A DNA stretch of 64,000 nucleotides from a virus: IMG/VR virus record IMGVR_UViG_3300017605_000635, positions 1 to 64,000 of that record, one strand, 5' to 3'. The translations under genes were made by a program, and so were the position numbers. Below the pieces are notes generated by a model that saw only the letters and a list, made by a program, of their open reading frames with translations, was not told where the DNA came from and made no database searches. Shown here piece after piece: positions 33,386 through 41,833 of the stretch (positions within the stretch are counted from its first letter, which is position 1; each line of letters starts with the position of its first letter).

Positions 33386-35645
33386 GACACCTGATTTCTG
33401 GTTCGAGGTCGATATCAAAGACTTCCCGCCCGATACGATCACCACGTATCGTCTTGCCCAAAAGGGCATGATCTATCCGACGTTCATCGATGGTCGAGTC
33501 AAGCAGGGTGGATGGAGTGAGTTCACGCTTGCGTTGAGTAGCCTCCGAGGCGGAGACTCCGCAGCCGTTCTTACGGTCGACCTCGAAGACGCAGATGCGG
33601 TTTGGCGGCAAATCGGGCTCGACATGGGACGGTCGTTGTACGCAAAAGCGTTCACCCGATTCATGTTTCTGTCCAGAACCGGTCGAGTGGCGAACCTCGA
33701 CCCACGTGTGGTCCATCGAGGTTTCCTCCAAAAGCGACCGCAAGCTCGGGGGAAGCGGAAGGCCCAGCTGACCTCGACGGATGCAACGGGTAGCACATGG
33801 TTCTCGTTGAACCCCGAGGTCTTACTCCAAAAGTTCGTCCTTACCCAGGAGTGGTTGGACGGAGCCGGGATCATCAATTCTCCGACCGACATTCTCAAGA
33901 CAAAGATCAAAGTGTATCTCGGAGAGTTTTCCGACTCAGCCAAAGATCATCCCATCGGGGTTCGACCGTCGACCTACATTGGGGACAAAGTCTACACGAA
34001 CGTTGGGACCACGCCGACTGGCCCTAGAACCATCGTCGAGGTTCCTCCGCCCGTCCTGACATCGTTCACGGTCGTCGGCACCCCGGGCTCCCAACACTAC
34101 GTTGCGGCCGCTGTCGCGCAGTTCGATAACGGGCTCCGAACGGCATTGAGTAACGTTCTAACGATGGACAATGGACCTGACGTCCTCGACGGGACCAACT
34201 ACACCGTTCGAACGTATCAGGCTCCCCCGGGTTGGGAAGCCTACTATGAAGCTCATCTGACTGGTATCTACCAGGTTGGACGGAGTAGCACCGACACGTA
34301 TCTCGACATCGGCCGGCACGCGTTGAACGGAGACGGACTCCCGGATTGGACGACCGGAGGCTTGGCTGATGGAGAGTATCACGACGACCAAGACTCCGAC
34401 GATGAGAAGATTCTCCCCCAAATTCGAACCGCCATTGTCGTTACTGAGGACGGAACCCCCACGACCGTTACCGAGGATGTATTGGTTGGAGTGTGGGTCG
34501 TCGGATTGGGGTGGTCCGAGATTCACGCATTGTTTGGACCCTCGCGGGAGGAACAAACGGAGTCACGTCGTGTCCAGATTTCGTTTAGTGACCCGGAAGT
34601 TACCGTCCCAAGCTCGTGGGTTGAGATGGGACCAGCCGATGATCTTGTTCGGTTGACCGTCCACTATGCCACTGGGTATCTCCGGTCCAAGGCCATAAAC
34701 GGTGACGTGAGCTTTGCCACAAACGGATGCGGTTGGACCGACACCGGAGGAACGGATGGCACCCCAATCACGGAGGCGGATGAGGCGTTTATCGCCATCT
34801 ACAACGAACTTGTCCTCAAGAACGCCGGGAAAGGCTACCGCAACGGAACGTTCGGCCCCATTGAGGAGTATCCGGATGGGGTCTCAGTCCTCAATACCGA
34901 TGTCATCCGTGCCTGGCATGATACCACCATCAATGACCTCCGCCCTCGTGGACTCCAGTTCCAACTGGTCATCGAGGGAACCGAAACGCTCCGATGGTTC
35001 GACCAGCAGTTCATGGATACGTTCTTCGCCCAACCCGGGCCCATGGACACCGGCCAAATTGGCGTATGGAGCCTCGCGCAATTCACCGCCCTCGATAAGC
35101 TTGGGCTCTCCCGGTATCGGTACAAGATTGAAATCCCGGGAGGACTCCCGGATGTCGAGGATTCCCAAGGAGAGGTCGAGAACCTTCTCCGGGTGAAGTT
35201 CGCGTACAACCCAGACCTCCAAGAGTTCGAGAGTAAGCTCCGAACGTTCAAGGATGACGACTCGATCAAGATGTATGGGCAGCGGCTCATTGCCCCCGAG
35301 GGAGAGGCAGCGGAAGCTCGGTGTACGCGAGACCCGGCCACGATTGACTATGCCTACGGATGGCGTTTGTATTTCAATAAGATAGAACCGGTGTATCAAT
35401 GGGTTCCAACGGACCTTATTGGCGCTGAGCAACAAATGGGAACGGTCTTTTGTCTTTCGCATCCAGATGGACCGTATGTCGATGAGGCGTTCTTCCTCGA
35501 CCGGAAAACGTTACGAGCGAATCTCCCGAATCCAGGGTATTCTCTCCGGGGGAGGAGCCTCGAACGGACGGTGCTCGACATCACCGAGTCGAGCATCCTC
35601 GGACTCGGCACGACCATCCCCTTCACGGTTGGAGTAAGCATCTAA
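33375..35645 (+). CDS. Tail hub/baseplate-like structural protein (756 aa)
   Basis: GTG 33375 with GGAGG six bases upstream; the start overlaps the previous stop by 11 nt. The N-terminus DFWFEVDIKDFPPDTITTYRL and segments such as FMFLSRTGRVANLDPRVVHRGFL resemble hub proteins of long-tailed phages. The middle has a fibronectin-like region (LTSFTVVGTPGSQHYVAAAVAQF). It likely forms the tail tip scaffold. Confidence 0.65.
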   Translation: MSRKTPDFWFEVDIKDFPPDTITTYRLAQKGMIYPTFIDGRVKQGGWSEFTLALSSLRGGDSAAVLTVDLEDADAVWRQIGLDMGRSLYAKAFTRFMFLSRTGRVANLDPRVVHRGFLQKRPQARGKRKAQLTSTDATGSTWFSLNPEVLLQKFVLTQEWLDGAGIINSPTDILKTKIKVYLGEFSDSAKDHPIGVRPSTYIGDKVYTNVGTTPTGPRTIVEVPPPVLTSFTVVGTPGSQHYVAAAVAQFDNGLRTALSNVLTMDNGPDVLDGTNYTVRTYQAPPGWEAYYEAHLTGIYQVGRSSTDTYLDIGRHALNGDGLPDWTTGGLADGEYHDDQDSDDEKILPQIRTAIVVTEDGTPTTVTEDVLVGVWVVGLGWSEIHALFGPSREEQTESRRVQISFSDPEVTVPSSWVEMGPADDLVRLTVHYATGYLRSKAINGDVSFATNGCGWTDTGGTDGTPITEADEAFIAIYNELVLKNAGKGYRNGTFGPIEEYPDGVSVLNTDVIRAWHDTTINDLRPRGLQFQLVIEGTETLRWFDQQFMDTFFAQPGPMDTGQIGVWSLAQFTALDKLGLSRYRYKIEIPGGLPDVEDSQGEVENLLRVKFAYNPDLQEFESKLRTFKDDDSIKMYGQRLIAPEGEAAEARCTRDPATIDYAYGWRLYFNKIEPVYQWVPTDLIGAEQQMGTVFCLSHPDGPYVDEAFFLDRKTLRANLPNPGYSLRGRSLERTVLDITESSILGLGTTIPFTVGVSI

Positions 35646-36299
35646 ATGGCTCAAACAACGATCAATGGCGGTGGACCGGGCGGGAGCTTCGTGGATGGTG
35701 TCTCGATTGTCGATGCGACCGTCATGGAAGCGTTGCGAGGGAATATCCCGGATGCCGAGAGCCGGTTGGCTGCGTTGGAGACGGTAGTTCCGTCTGGAAC
35801 AGCAACGATATACAAAACTACCGTTACCCTTAATAACACTCAGATCAAGGCTCTCCCGACAACGCCAATTACATTGATCGCGGCTCCGGGCGCTGGGCTT
35901 GCTATTGCTCTGCTTCGAGCCTCTGTCTACAGTAAGACAAATGCCGGAGCGTATACAAATATCAACGCGGCGGGAGTCCTTGGGGTCCGGTTTGCCACAA
36001 GCCTAGGCACTGGGCTAAGTTGGATTCCGAACGATGCTGCAATCACAAACGGGTCGACTACCCTCTTATCTGACCTCCTCGGAACGACAACAAACCGGCG
36101 TGCGACATTGACCCCTAACCAAGGCACCGAGGGTCGTGATGACTGGGGCGCAGTTCCATTCGTGGAAGACGTTGCAGCGTTTACGAACTTGGCTCTACAA
36201 GTCGACGTAGATAACAATGGCGGCGGAGATTTCACCGGAGGCAATGCAGCCAACAGCCTTGTCTTCGTCGTTTACTTCCTAAAGGAGATTGTTCCATGA
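35646..36299 (+). CDS. Probable tail fibre/tip protein (217 aa)
   Basis: Starts directly after the previous stop. Helical start, then a beta-rich body (ATIYKTTVTLNNTQIKALPTTPITLIAAPGAGL in shorthand) of a kind common in phage receptor-binding tips. No enzymatic motif. Ends ATGA with a tiny membrane protein gene, at the junction with the lysis genes. Confidence 0.55.
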   Translation: MAQTTINGGGPGGSFVDGVSIVDATVMEALRGNIPDAESRLAALETVVPSGTATIYKTTVTLNNTQIKALPTTPITLIAAPGAGLAIALLRASVYSKTNAGAYTNINAAGVLGVRFATSLGTGLSWIPNDAAITNGSTTLLSDLLGTTTNRRATLTPNQGTEGRDDWGAVPFVEDVAAFTNLALQVDVDNNGGGDFTGGNAANSLVFVVYFLKEIVP

Positions 36300-36463
36300 C
36301 ATCACCACCCTTTTGGTACACGCTCACGTGGATGGGGCTCTCGTTCTGGTATTTCGCATATTGGGATAAGTATCCCTCGTACACCGTTCTATTCAAGTGG
36401 GGCGGGAGCGGTCTTCTTCTCTTGTCGCTCTTGAATGGTCTCGGAGTCCTGCACAATTTCTGA
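36296..36463 (+). CDS. Tiny two-helix membrane protein (55 aa)
   Basis: ATG 36296 overlaps the previous stop (ATGA) after AAAGGAG. The product MTSPPFWYTLTWMGL... has two hydrophobic aromatic segments (about 5-24 and 35-53) split by a charged turn. Size, topology and position just before an endolysin make it a holin candidate, though tail-associated membrane peptides cannot be excluded. Confidence 0.55.
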   Translation: MTSPPFWYTLTWMGLSFWYFAYWDKYPSYTVLFKWGGSGLLLLSLLNGLGVLHNF

Positions 36464-36474
36464 AGGAGCGTTCC

Positions 36475-36888
36475 ATGGGGACAGCCCTTGCGTTCGAACC
36501 CCGGGAGGAACCTGAAGCCATGACTGCAAAACGAATTGCACCGCTCGACGCAGCCACCGTTGACGCCCTCAAGGACGAAATTCGAAACGAAGTGCGAGAA
36601 CTGTTCCCACGGCGTGCCCCTCGGAACGACTGGTCCCGATTGTGGCAGGCGATGAGCGTGGTCATGAGCGTTGCAGCCCTGGTCTTTGCGGCCGGAGGCG
36701 GGTGGATGAAGATGTCGTCGTTGGAGTCTCGCGTCAATGCCGTCGAGATAGCCGTCCAACAGCTGGTGAAGCAACAAGCCGACCAGAAGACCGACAATGC
36801 CGTGATGATGCAAAAGCTCGATCAGGTCTCCTCGACCGTCTCTGAAATCAAGGGGCAGATGCAGCGCCCGATTGCGACACCTCGATGA
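36475..36888 (+). CDS. Membrane protein with coiled coil (137 aa), lysis-region
   Basis: ATG 36475 has AAGGAG at seven-base spacing. A cytoplasmic helix (about 20-45) is followed by a membrane segment (about residues 60-80, SVVMSVAALVFAAGGGWM) and a heptad coiled coil (LESRVNAVEIAVQQLVKQQ) to the end. The layout resembles an inner-membrane spanin or a holin accessory protein. ATGA-coupled to the M15 peptidase, so a lysis function is likely. Confidence 0.6.
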   Translation: MGTALAFEPREEPEAMTAKRIAPLDAATVDALKDEIRNEVRELFPRRAPRNDWSRLWQAMSVVMSVAALVFAAGGGWMKMSSLESRVNAVEIAVQQLVKQQADQKTDNAVMMQKLDQVSSTVSEIKGQMQRPIATPR

Positions 36889-37286
36889 GTAACCGGTCTT
36901 CGAAGCTTGAGGGTGTCCACCCGGAGTTGATTGTGCGAGGGACAAAGATTCTCGCCATGATGGTCGCCTTTGGGGCTCCGATGCTCATCACGGACGGGCT
37001 CCGGACGGATTTGGACCAACACGACCTCTGGCTCAAGGGTCGAGACCCGGAACACCCTGGGCCCATCGTTACCGAGAAGGACGGCTACATCAAACGCTCG
37101 AACCATCAAGCCAAGCCAGACGGCTATGGCCATGCCATTGATTGTTGTTTCCTCGTGAACGGAGTCGCCTCGTGGGATGAGCGGCTCCCTTGGGACGTGT
37201 ATGGGTTCATTGCCGTAAAGCTTGGGCTCATTTGGGGCGGCAATTGGAAGACGTTTGTCGATAAACCACACGTGGAGTTACCCTAG
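36885..37286 (+). CDS. Endolysin: M15-family peptidoglycan peptidase
   Basis: 133 aa. Zinc ligands of the VanY/L-Ala-D-Glu peptidase fold are visible: SNHQAKPDGYGHAID (His74 and Asp86) and DKPHVEL (His129). The enzyme would cleave stem peptides in the cell wall at lysis. No signal peptide, so export would need a holin. Coupled by ATGA upstream and TAGTG downstream. Confidence 0.85.
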   Translation: MSNRSSKLEGVHPELIVRGTKILAMMVAFGAPMLITDGLRTDLDQHDLWLKGRDPEHPGPIVTEKDGYIKRSNHQAKPDGYGHAIDCCFLVNGVASWDERLPWDVYGFIAVKLGLIWGGNWKTFVDKPHVELP

Positions 37287-38956
37287 TGCCTCGTATCAAC
37301 GAACTCGGGTGGGTGCTCTCGGGCAAGGCAGGTCCGGTCTCGGTCGACGGTCGAATCCTCGCTCCGAGGGGGACATGCGCGCAATGGTGGAACAAGTACT
37401 ATGCGGTCTACCAACGTCGAGTTCAGGACATCCCGTTCGAGGTCTGGGACCTTACCCTTCAAGACGTGCGCGATGGAACCATCACCCAACTCTCTCCCTT
37501 CAACGCGGACTTCCTTGCGGCCTGGCAGGGGAACTGGGCCGCGTGGAACGGAGTGATTGGGCTGTTTGGTTCGGTCGAGCCCTCGACCCTCGCGGGAATC
37601 GCGCCGACCGAGACCGATAACCGAGGTGCTATCGCAAAGAACGGCACCATTGGGCTCAAGGCGAGTTACCAAAGCACTGGCCCGATTGAGTTGGTTCCTC
37701 CGTGGCGGAAGCTCGGAGACTCGTTGAACGTTCGGATCAATCCATCGCCGTATGGACTTTGCATCTTGAATGAATTCCAAGCGGTGTGGAACGGCGGAGG
37801 CTCCGTAGGCTTCGCCTCCCCACCCACGTTCCTCCCGGGAGCCCGGAACATTCGGTGGGCCGCGTCAGGCTCCGGCACGGACTGGTGGGCCTATTGGGTC
37901 GACGGGTTGGGGCTGGTCGCGCATCGCACCGGATCACTCCCGAATGGCTATCTATTGTCCCGGGAGGATGCCTTCCATCACGACCTCGTGACGTCCGAGA
38001 CCGGTCGATTGCTCGCGTGTTGGTCCGTCGATTCTGCCGAGAACCCCGATGGATTTCGGAAAGTTGATGTTTGGAATCTTCCAATCATTAACCTCGTCGA
38101 CCTCCTGACCAAGCCCATCCCTCCGGTCGACCGGACCATGTGGATGGTTTGGTTCGAGCATGCAGTGCCTCCGGTGCAACCTCCCGGGAACGGGGTCATC
38201 AACGCCTCGGACCTTCTTGTCCGAACGTTCGACGGCACCCCGATTGCCTCATACATTGCGCCCGAGGCGGAAGGGAATACGATTGAGGCGTATAGCCGTG
38301 CGCTCATCAGAGCACGAGCCCTCAACCCGAACCTCCCAGTGGTCTCCTATTGGCCGCGACAACTCCATGGACCGGATGGGTTCATCCCGCCCGGAGACAT
38401 CATCGCTCCCGAGGCGTATGTCCTTGCGGGAGAACCGCTCGACCTTGCGGAACGGCGTATCCGAAACCTCGTGCGACGAGTGACCCGGGCTGCACTCGTC
38501 ATGCAGTGTTACGATACGAATGCGAGTCTTACAACTGACCTCGACTCGTTGATCCCGATGTATGCGCGCATCTGTCACGAGGAGCTTAACATAGGGATGG
38601 GCATGGCGTTTAGCGATTGGGGTCGGAACATCCCCAACTCGAATCCTCCGCGTGGAGGGCTCCAAGTCCATCCTGAACTCCGGCCACGTTGGACGCAGTT
38701 CTCTTCGACCATTCGAACACCCCCGGTTCCACCGCCACCGCCACCGCCGGAGGATGATGTGCAAGTTCCGAAAGTCGACATCAAAGACCCGATTCCGCCG
38801 TTCTCTGCAGACGGGTTCAAACTCGAAGTTCACGACCCGAGGAATGATCAAGACTTCATTGTCACGACCAAGAACGGGTCGTGGTTCGTCGAGATCAAGA
38901 CTCCCGCAGGCTCCGACAAGAGCGTCAAACCACGACCGGTAATAATCAAGGGGTGA
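37286..38956 (+). CDS. Tail-associated protein with TIM-barrel-like domain (556 aa)
   Basis: GTG start overlapping the endolysin stop (TAGTG). The N-terminal half carries aromatic motifs (AQWWNKYYAVYQRRV, FLAAWQGNWAAW). The middle (MWMVWFEHAVPP, LPVVSYWPRQLHG, DIIAPEAYVLAG, GMGMAFSDWGR) has alternating strands and helices like a glycoside-hydrolase barrel. A polyproline linker (near residue 480) precedes a small C-terminal beta domain. Possibly a depolymerase; catalytic residues not certain. Confidence 0.5.
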   Translation: MPRINELGWVLSGKAGPVSVDGRILAPRGTCAQWWNKYYAVYQRRVQDIPFEVWDLTLQDVRDGTITQLSPFNADFLAAWQGNWAAWNGVIGLFGSVEPSTLAGIAPTETDNRGAIAKNGTIGLKASYQSTGPIELVPPWRKLGDSLNVRINPSPYGLCILNEFQAVWNGGGSVGFASPPTFLPGARNIRWAASGSGTDWWAYWVDGLGLVAHRTGSLPNGYLLSREDAFHHDLVTSETGRLLACWSVDSAENPDGFRKVDVWNLPIINLVDLLTKPIPPVDRTMWMVWFEHAVPPVQPPGNGVINASDLLVRTFDGTPIASYIAPEAEGNTIEAYSRALIRARALNPNLPVVSYWPRQLHGPDGFIPPGDIIAPEAYVLAGEPLDLAERRIRNLVRRVTRAALVMQCYDTNASLTTDLDSLIPMYARICHEELNIGMGMAFSDWGRNIPNSNPPRGGLQVHPELRPRWTQFSSTIRTPPVPPPPPPPEDDVQVPKVDIKDPIPPFSADGFKLEVHDPRNDQDFIVTTKNGSWFVEIKTPAGSDKSVKPRPVIIKG

Positions 38957-38959
38957 GTG

Positions 38960-39256
38960 ATGTCAGAACTTTGGCCAGATGATAAGTTCCAATCCGCGTG
39001 TCGAGAAGCAGCAACCATCGTCTGCAGTCCTCCGGACGCGTGGCCGTTGAAGCCGATTGACGTCGAGCAGGGAGCCCGGGAGCTTGGCGATGAAATGCGC
39101 CGACCGCTCTCCGAGGGTGGAACCGCAGAACGGAATCCGACCGCCATGGAGTTGTGTCTCGGGTATGCGCTCCGGAGCGGTGGGAAGGTTCCCCACGAGC
39201 GGTTTGTGGCGAAGCTCCCGGCCATTGCCGAGTTCCAGGTGCGTCTTCGGCCCTGA
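38960..39256 (+). CDS. Hypothetical protein (98 aa)
   Basis: ATG 38960 with AAGGGG upstream (GTG 38957 also possible). Mostly helical, no motif recognised. The next gene's likely start lies inside it. Confidence 0.55.
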   Translation: MSELWPDDKFQSACREAATIVCSPPDAWPLKPIDVEQGARELGDEMRRPLSEGGTAERNPTAMELCLGYALRSGGKVPHERFVAKLPAIAEFQVRLRP

Positions 39257-40274
39257 CCCAGATGCGGAGTCGCACATCTCCGCGCTCCACGTCGATGGGC
39301 CCATCTTTCGGAACCTCGAAGGGTTGCCCATCCGCATTCGGGGGTTCTCTGCGTTCCCGTTCCCGGCTCTCTTCCGAGACGGGATGGACCTCAAGCCATT
39401 GATCGCGTTCTTCCGAGAACGAGGGGCCAATTGCGCTCGTGTATGGCCGTATGTTCGGTTTCCGGACGGCACCGGCTGGGAGACTCCGGACAACGAGACG
39501 ATCATTGCCCTCGTGCGATTCCTCCGGGCGCAAGGGTTGTACACGTATCTCACGTTGTTCACCGATAGCCAACCGCCAGAGGGCGGAGCCCCCAACCGTA
39601 TCGAATGGGCGAAACGGTTGGTCAACGACTGTGCTGCCGCCGGTCTCGATTCCCTTCTCTTCGAGATTGGAAACGAGCCGCAGATCAACAAGCACATCGA
39701 CACGCACCAACTCAAGGCGACACTTGATGCCTCGGGGTTCCTCTACACGAATGGGGAGTACAACGACTCTCGGGAGTGGTTTGGGCGTTTCGGAGATCAA
39801 CATCCTCCGAGGGAGAACAAGTGGCCGCGCTGTTCACACGACCTCTATGAGTTCTACAACGGCGGTGGACCGTCGTATCCCGAGGAGCCGGCAACGCACG
39901 TGCCGTGGATAGCGGGAGAGCCGATCAAGCCCAACCAGATGCCTCGGGCTCCCGAGACGGATGAACAGACGCACGAGCCGATTGACCACGTCGAGGATTG
40001 TACGACGTTCACGGCCAGCGTGGGGCTCCTCGGAGCCGGTGCGATATTTCACTATGAGGGAGGCAAGTGGGGTCGGATGCCCGATGCGGACGAGTCCGCA
40101 TGCGCTGACGCGTGGTTCCGAGGTCTTCGAGCGTTCCCGGAAGACGCGTGGTTTGCGGGTCCATACGAGAGAATCGACGAACATGGGGAGACCCTTCGCA
40201 CGTACAAACGTGGTCCGTATGTCGTGCGTATTCGGCCGGTGAGCGGACCTATCCTCCAAGGAGAGTTGTCATGA
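39165..40274 (+). CDS. Putative clan GH-A (cellulase-like) glycoside hydrolase
   Basis: About 350-370 aa. A (beta/alpha)8 hydrolase pattern: IRIRGFSAFPFPALF, GANCARVWPYVRF, SLLFEIGNEP with the acid/base Glu of the NEP motif, and HVPWIAGEP as candidate nucleophile. Likely degrades a host capsule or other polysaccharide as part of the tail or after release. Start unclear: ATG 39165 has no ribosome site and TTG 39225 is an alternative; both overlap the upstream gene. Coupled by ATGA to a lipoprotein gene. Confidence 0.6.
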   Translation: MRSGAVGRFPTSGLWRSSRPLPSSRCVFGPDPDAESHISALHVDGPIFRNLEGLPIRIRGFSAFPFPALFRDGMDLKPLIAFFRERGANCARVWPYVRFPDGTGWETPDNETIIALVRFLRAQGLYTYLTLFTDSQPPEGGAPNRIEWAKRLVNDCAAAGLDSLLFEIGNEPQINKHIDTHQLKATLDASGFLYTNGEYNDSREWFGRFGDQHPPRENKWPRCSHDLYEFYNGGGPSYPEEPATHVPWIAGEPIKPNQMPRAPETDEQTHEPIDHVEDCTTFTASVGLLGAGAIFHYEGGKWGRMPDADESACADAWFRGLRAFPEDAWFAGPYERIDEHGETLRTYKRGPYVVRIRPVSGPILQGELS

Positions 40275-40693
40275 CAAGTCAGGTGCGTCGGTTTTATCTC
40301 GCATGCTTCGCGGCATACGTGCTGATCTTCCTCGGGTTCCTCGCAGCCGGGTGCGCGTCCTCGAATCAGGCTCTTGTTCAGGCGGACACGACCATCCACA
40401 GCGCGCTGGCCTCCCTCGACGACAAGGCCCACGCGTTCTGCAAGGCCAACGAGCAGTTCAAGGTCCAGTGCGCCGACTTGAACCCGGTGATGGTGAGTCT
40501 CCTCAAGGCCGGAGATACGTTCAATCGAGGGGTGGCCAACCAAACACCCGCAGGGCTCCTCGACCTCGCCTCAGCGGGAACGGCCGTGTACAAGGAGCTT
40601 CAGAAGCTCCCGAGTAGTGCGACCGTCGAAATGTTCAAGGAACTCGCTCGTGCGCTTGCCTCGGCGGCAGCGCTTTCAGGAGGTGCGAAGTGA
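40271..40693 (+). CDS. Lipoprotein, helical (140 aa)
   Basis: ATG 40271 with AAGGAGAG upstream. Residues 1-27 are a lipoprotein signal with lipobox LAAGC, then a helical mature region with two further cysteines and an Ala-rich C-terminus. Near lysis genes it could act as outer-membrane spanin, although it is longer than most. Overlaps the next GTG. Confidence 0.65.
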   Translation: MTSQVRRFYLACFAAYVLIFLGFLAAGCASSNQALVQADTTIHSALASLDDKAHAFCKANEQFKVQCADLNPVMVSLLKAGDTFNRGVANQTPAGLLDLASAGTAVYKELQKLPSSATVEMFKELARALASAAALSGGAK

Positions 40694-40860
40694 CCCAAGC
40701 AGCTGCAATCTACGCGCTCATTGAGGCCATCTACGGGTCTCAGCTGGCCAAGGACATCCTTGGGCTCTTTGTCAAGAACAAGGAACTCACCGAGGAGCAA
40801 GCGGCACTGATCCAGTCTAACCACGAGGACTATCAGCGACGCATTCAGGCTCGAAGCTGA
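40690..40860 (+). CDS. Small helical protein (56 aa)
   Basis: GTG 40690 (GTGA overlap) to TGA 40860 (TGATG overlap). Product MTQAAAIYALIEAIYGSQL... is amphipathic and charged. Tight coupling to the lipoprotein and holin-like genes suggests a lysis or tail accessory. Not recognised. Confidence 0.55.
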   Translation: MTQAAAIYALIEAIYGSQLAKDILGLFVKNKELTEEQAALIQSNHEDYQRRIQARS

Positions 40861-41258
40861 TGACGAAGATTCCGACCATGGTCCAATCCGCCCTCGTGGC
40901 GGTCGTGATGAGCCTCTTCTGGATTGGGGCCCACTGGCTCGTGGATCACCGGGTCTGGTCACAGGAGGCGGCAGAACTCTACGTCCCTGCGGCCGCTACG
41001 TGGTGCGTCCTCGAAGGCTGGAACTACGTCCAGCGGAGGAAGAAGAACGTTGAGGTGAACACGGCGCTGGCCCTCCCGCCTGGGTCGACGCGAGATGACG
41101 TCAAGGCGACCATCGCCCGAGGCGATGCGCCACCCTCGAACGTTCCGACCGACAGGGCTCCGTATCTGAAGGGAGATGTCGAGGCGAAGAAACAGGCCTA
41201 CACCGATCAGGCCTTTCGAACGGGCACCGGAGACGGCTCTCCGCCTCCGGCTGCATAG
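40860..41258 (+). CDS. Holin-like membrane protein (132 aa)
   Basis: TGATG-coupled. Two hydrophobic segments (about residues 7-27 and 41-58, with WVLEGW-like aromatic boundary) followed by a basic YVQRRKKN and a long polar tail. The topology fits a holin or membrane accessory. It is the last gene of the rightward block, followed by the inverted repeat at 41263-41339. Confidence 0.6.
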   Translation: MTKIPTMVQSALVAVVMSLFWIGAHWLVDHRVWSQEAAELYVPAAATWCVLEGWNYVQRRKKNVEVNTALALPPGSTRDDVKATIARGDAPPSNVPTDRAPYLKGDVEAKKQAYTDQAFRTGTGDGSPPPAA

Positions 41259-41262
41259 AGGT

Positions 41263-41339
41263 TCAACGGCTCCGGGAACCCGAGACTGGGAACGTTGGCC
41301 GCCCCAGGCTGACGCGTGGAGGAGACCCGGAGCCGTTGA
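41263..41339. terminator. 14-bp perfect inverted repeat at the convergence of the two gene blocks
   Basis: Positions 41263-41276 and 41326-41339 are exact reverse complements (core CAACGGCTCCGGG) with a 49-nt loop. The rightward late block ends at 41258 and the leftward block ends at 41343, so a bidirectional terminator is the simplest reading. No T run is present on either side. Confidence 0.5.
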
Positions 41340-41342
41340 TCG

Positions 41343-41588
41343 TTACTCGAACCGGAGATGCTTCCCGATAAAGGTCAAGAGAGATTGGATGACTCTCGGT
41401 TCGAGCACGATGCGGTTCGTCTCCCTCACCCCGTCCGAGGTCGTGAGGACGATGGCCCAGCCGAGAGATTGGATGACTCTCGGTTCGAGCACGATGCGGT
41501 TCGTCTCCCTCACCCCGTCCGAGGTCGTGAGGACGATGGCCCAGCCGGTGAAGTCGACATACACTCCGTCTCCGAGATAGGTCTTCAT
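41343..41588 (-). CDS. Small phage protein with exact internal 28-residue duplication (81 aa)
   Basis: ATG 41588 with GAGGAGG upstream. Starts MKTYLGDGVYVDFTG, a pattern I associate with a short phage family of about 50 residues. Here the segment GWAIVLTTSDGVRETNRIVL...VIQSL occurs twice, back to back, because of an 84-bp in-frame tandem duplication (41381-41548). The last gene of the leftward operon. Function of the family unknown. Confidence 0.75.
   Translation of the reverse strand: MKTYLGDGVYVDFTGWAIVLTTSDGVRETNRIVLEPRVIQSLGWAIVLTTSDGVRETNRIVLEPRVIQSLLTFIGKHLRFE
41381..41548. repeat. 84-bp tandem duplication, two copies, nearly perfect
   Basis: Copies 41381-41464 and 41465-41548 are identical apart from the last base (28 codons each). 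The duplicated unit lies wholly inside the 41343-41588 gene and keeps the frame. The absence of divergence indicates a recent event or strong gene conversion. Confidence 0.92.
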
Positions 41589-41833
41589 TTCGCCTCCTCG
41601 TAAAAGCCGCTTGCCCACCCGTTGATCTCGCGCATCGCCAGTTCCCAAAGTCGTCGATTGCCCTTGGGCATCGAGAGGAGGAAGACCTCCGCATCCTCCT
41701 CGGAGGTCGTGTAGCGGGGGAGCCTATCCGGGCCCACGAGGTTCGACGGAGGAGCCTCCGCCGAGACCGGGTGGACCTCGGGCTGGGGCTCCTCGAACGA
41801 GAGCCCGAGTTGACGGCTAGGTGGTTTTTTCAC
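41585..41833 (-). CDS. Hypothetical protein (82 aa)
   Basis: GTG 41833 overlaps the upstream stop (GTGA) and follows GAGGG. N-terminal 40 residues are Pro-rich and probably disordered; the C-terminal half (SEEDAEVFLLSMPKGNRRLWELAMREINGW in shorthand) is helical. No known motif. Confidence 0.65.
   Translation of the reverse strand: MKKPPSRQLGLSFEEPQPEVHPVSAEAPPSNLVGPDRLPRYTTSEEDAEVFLLSMPKGNRRLWELAMREINGWASGFYEEAK

Noticed and set aside
41381-41548. CRISPR-like direct repeat
   Set aside because: Only two copies, no spacers, and the unit is protein coding and in frame.
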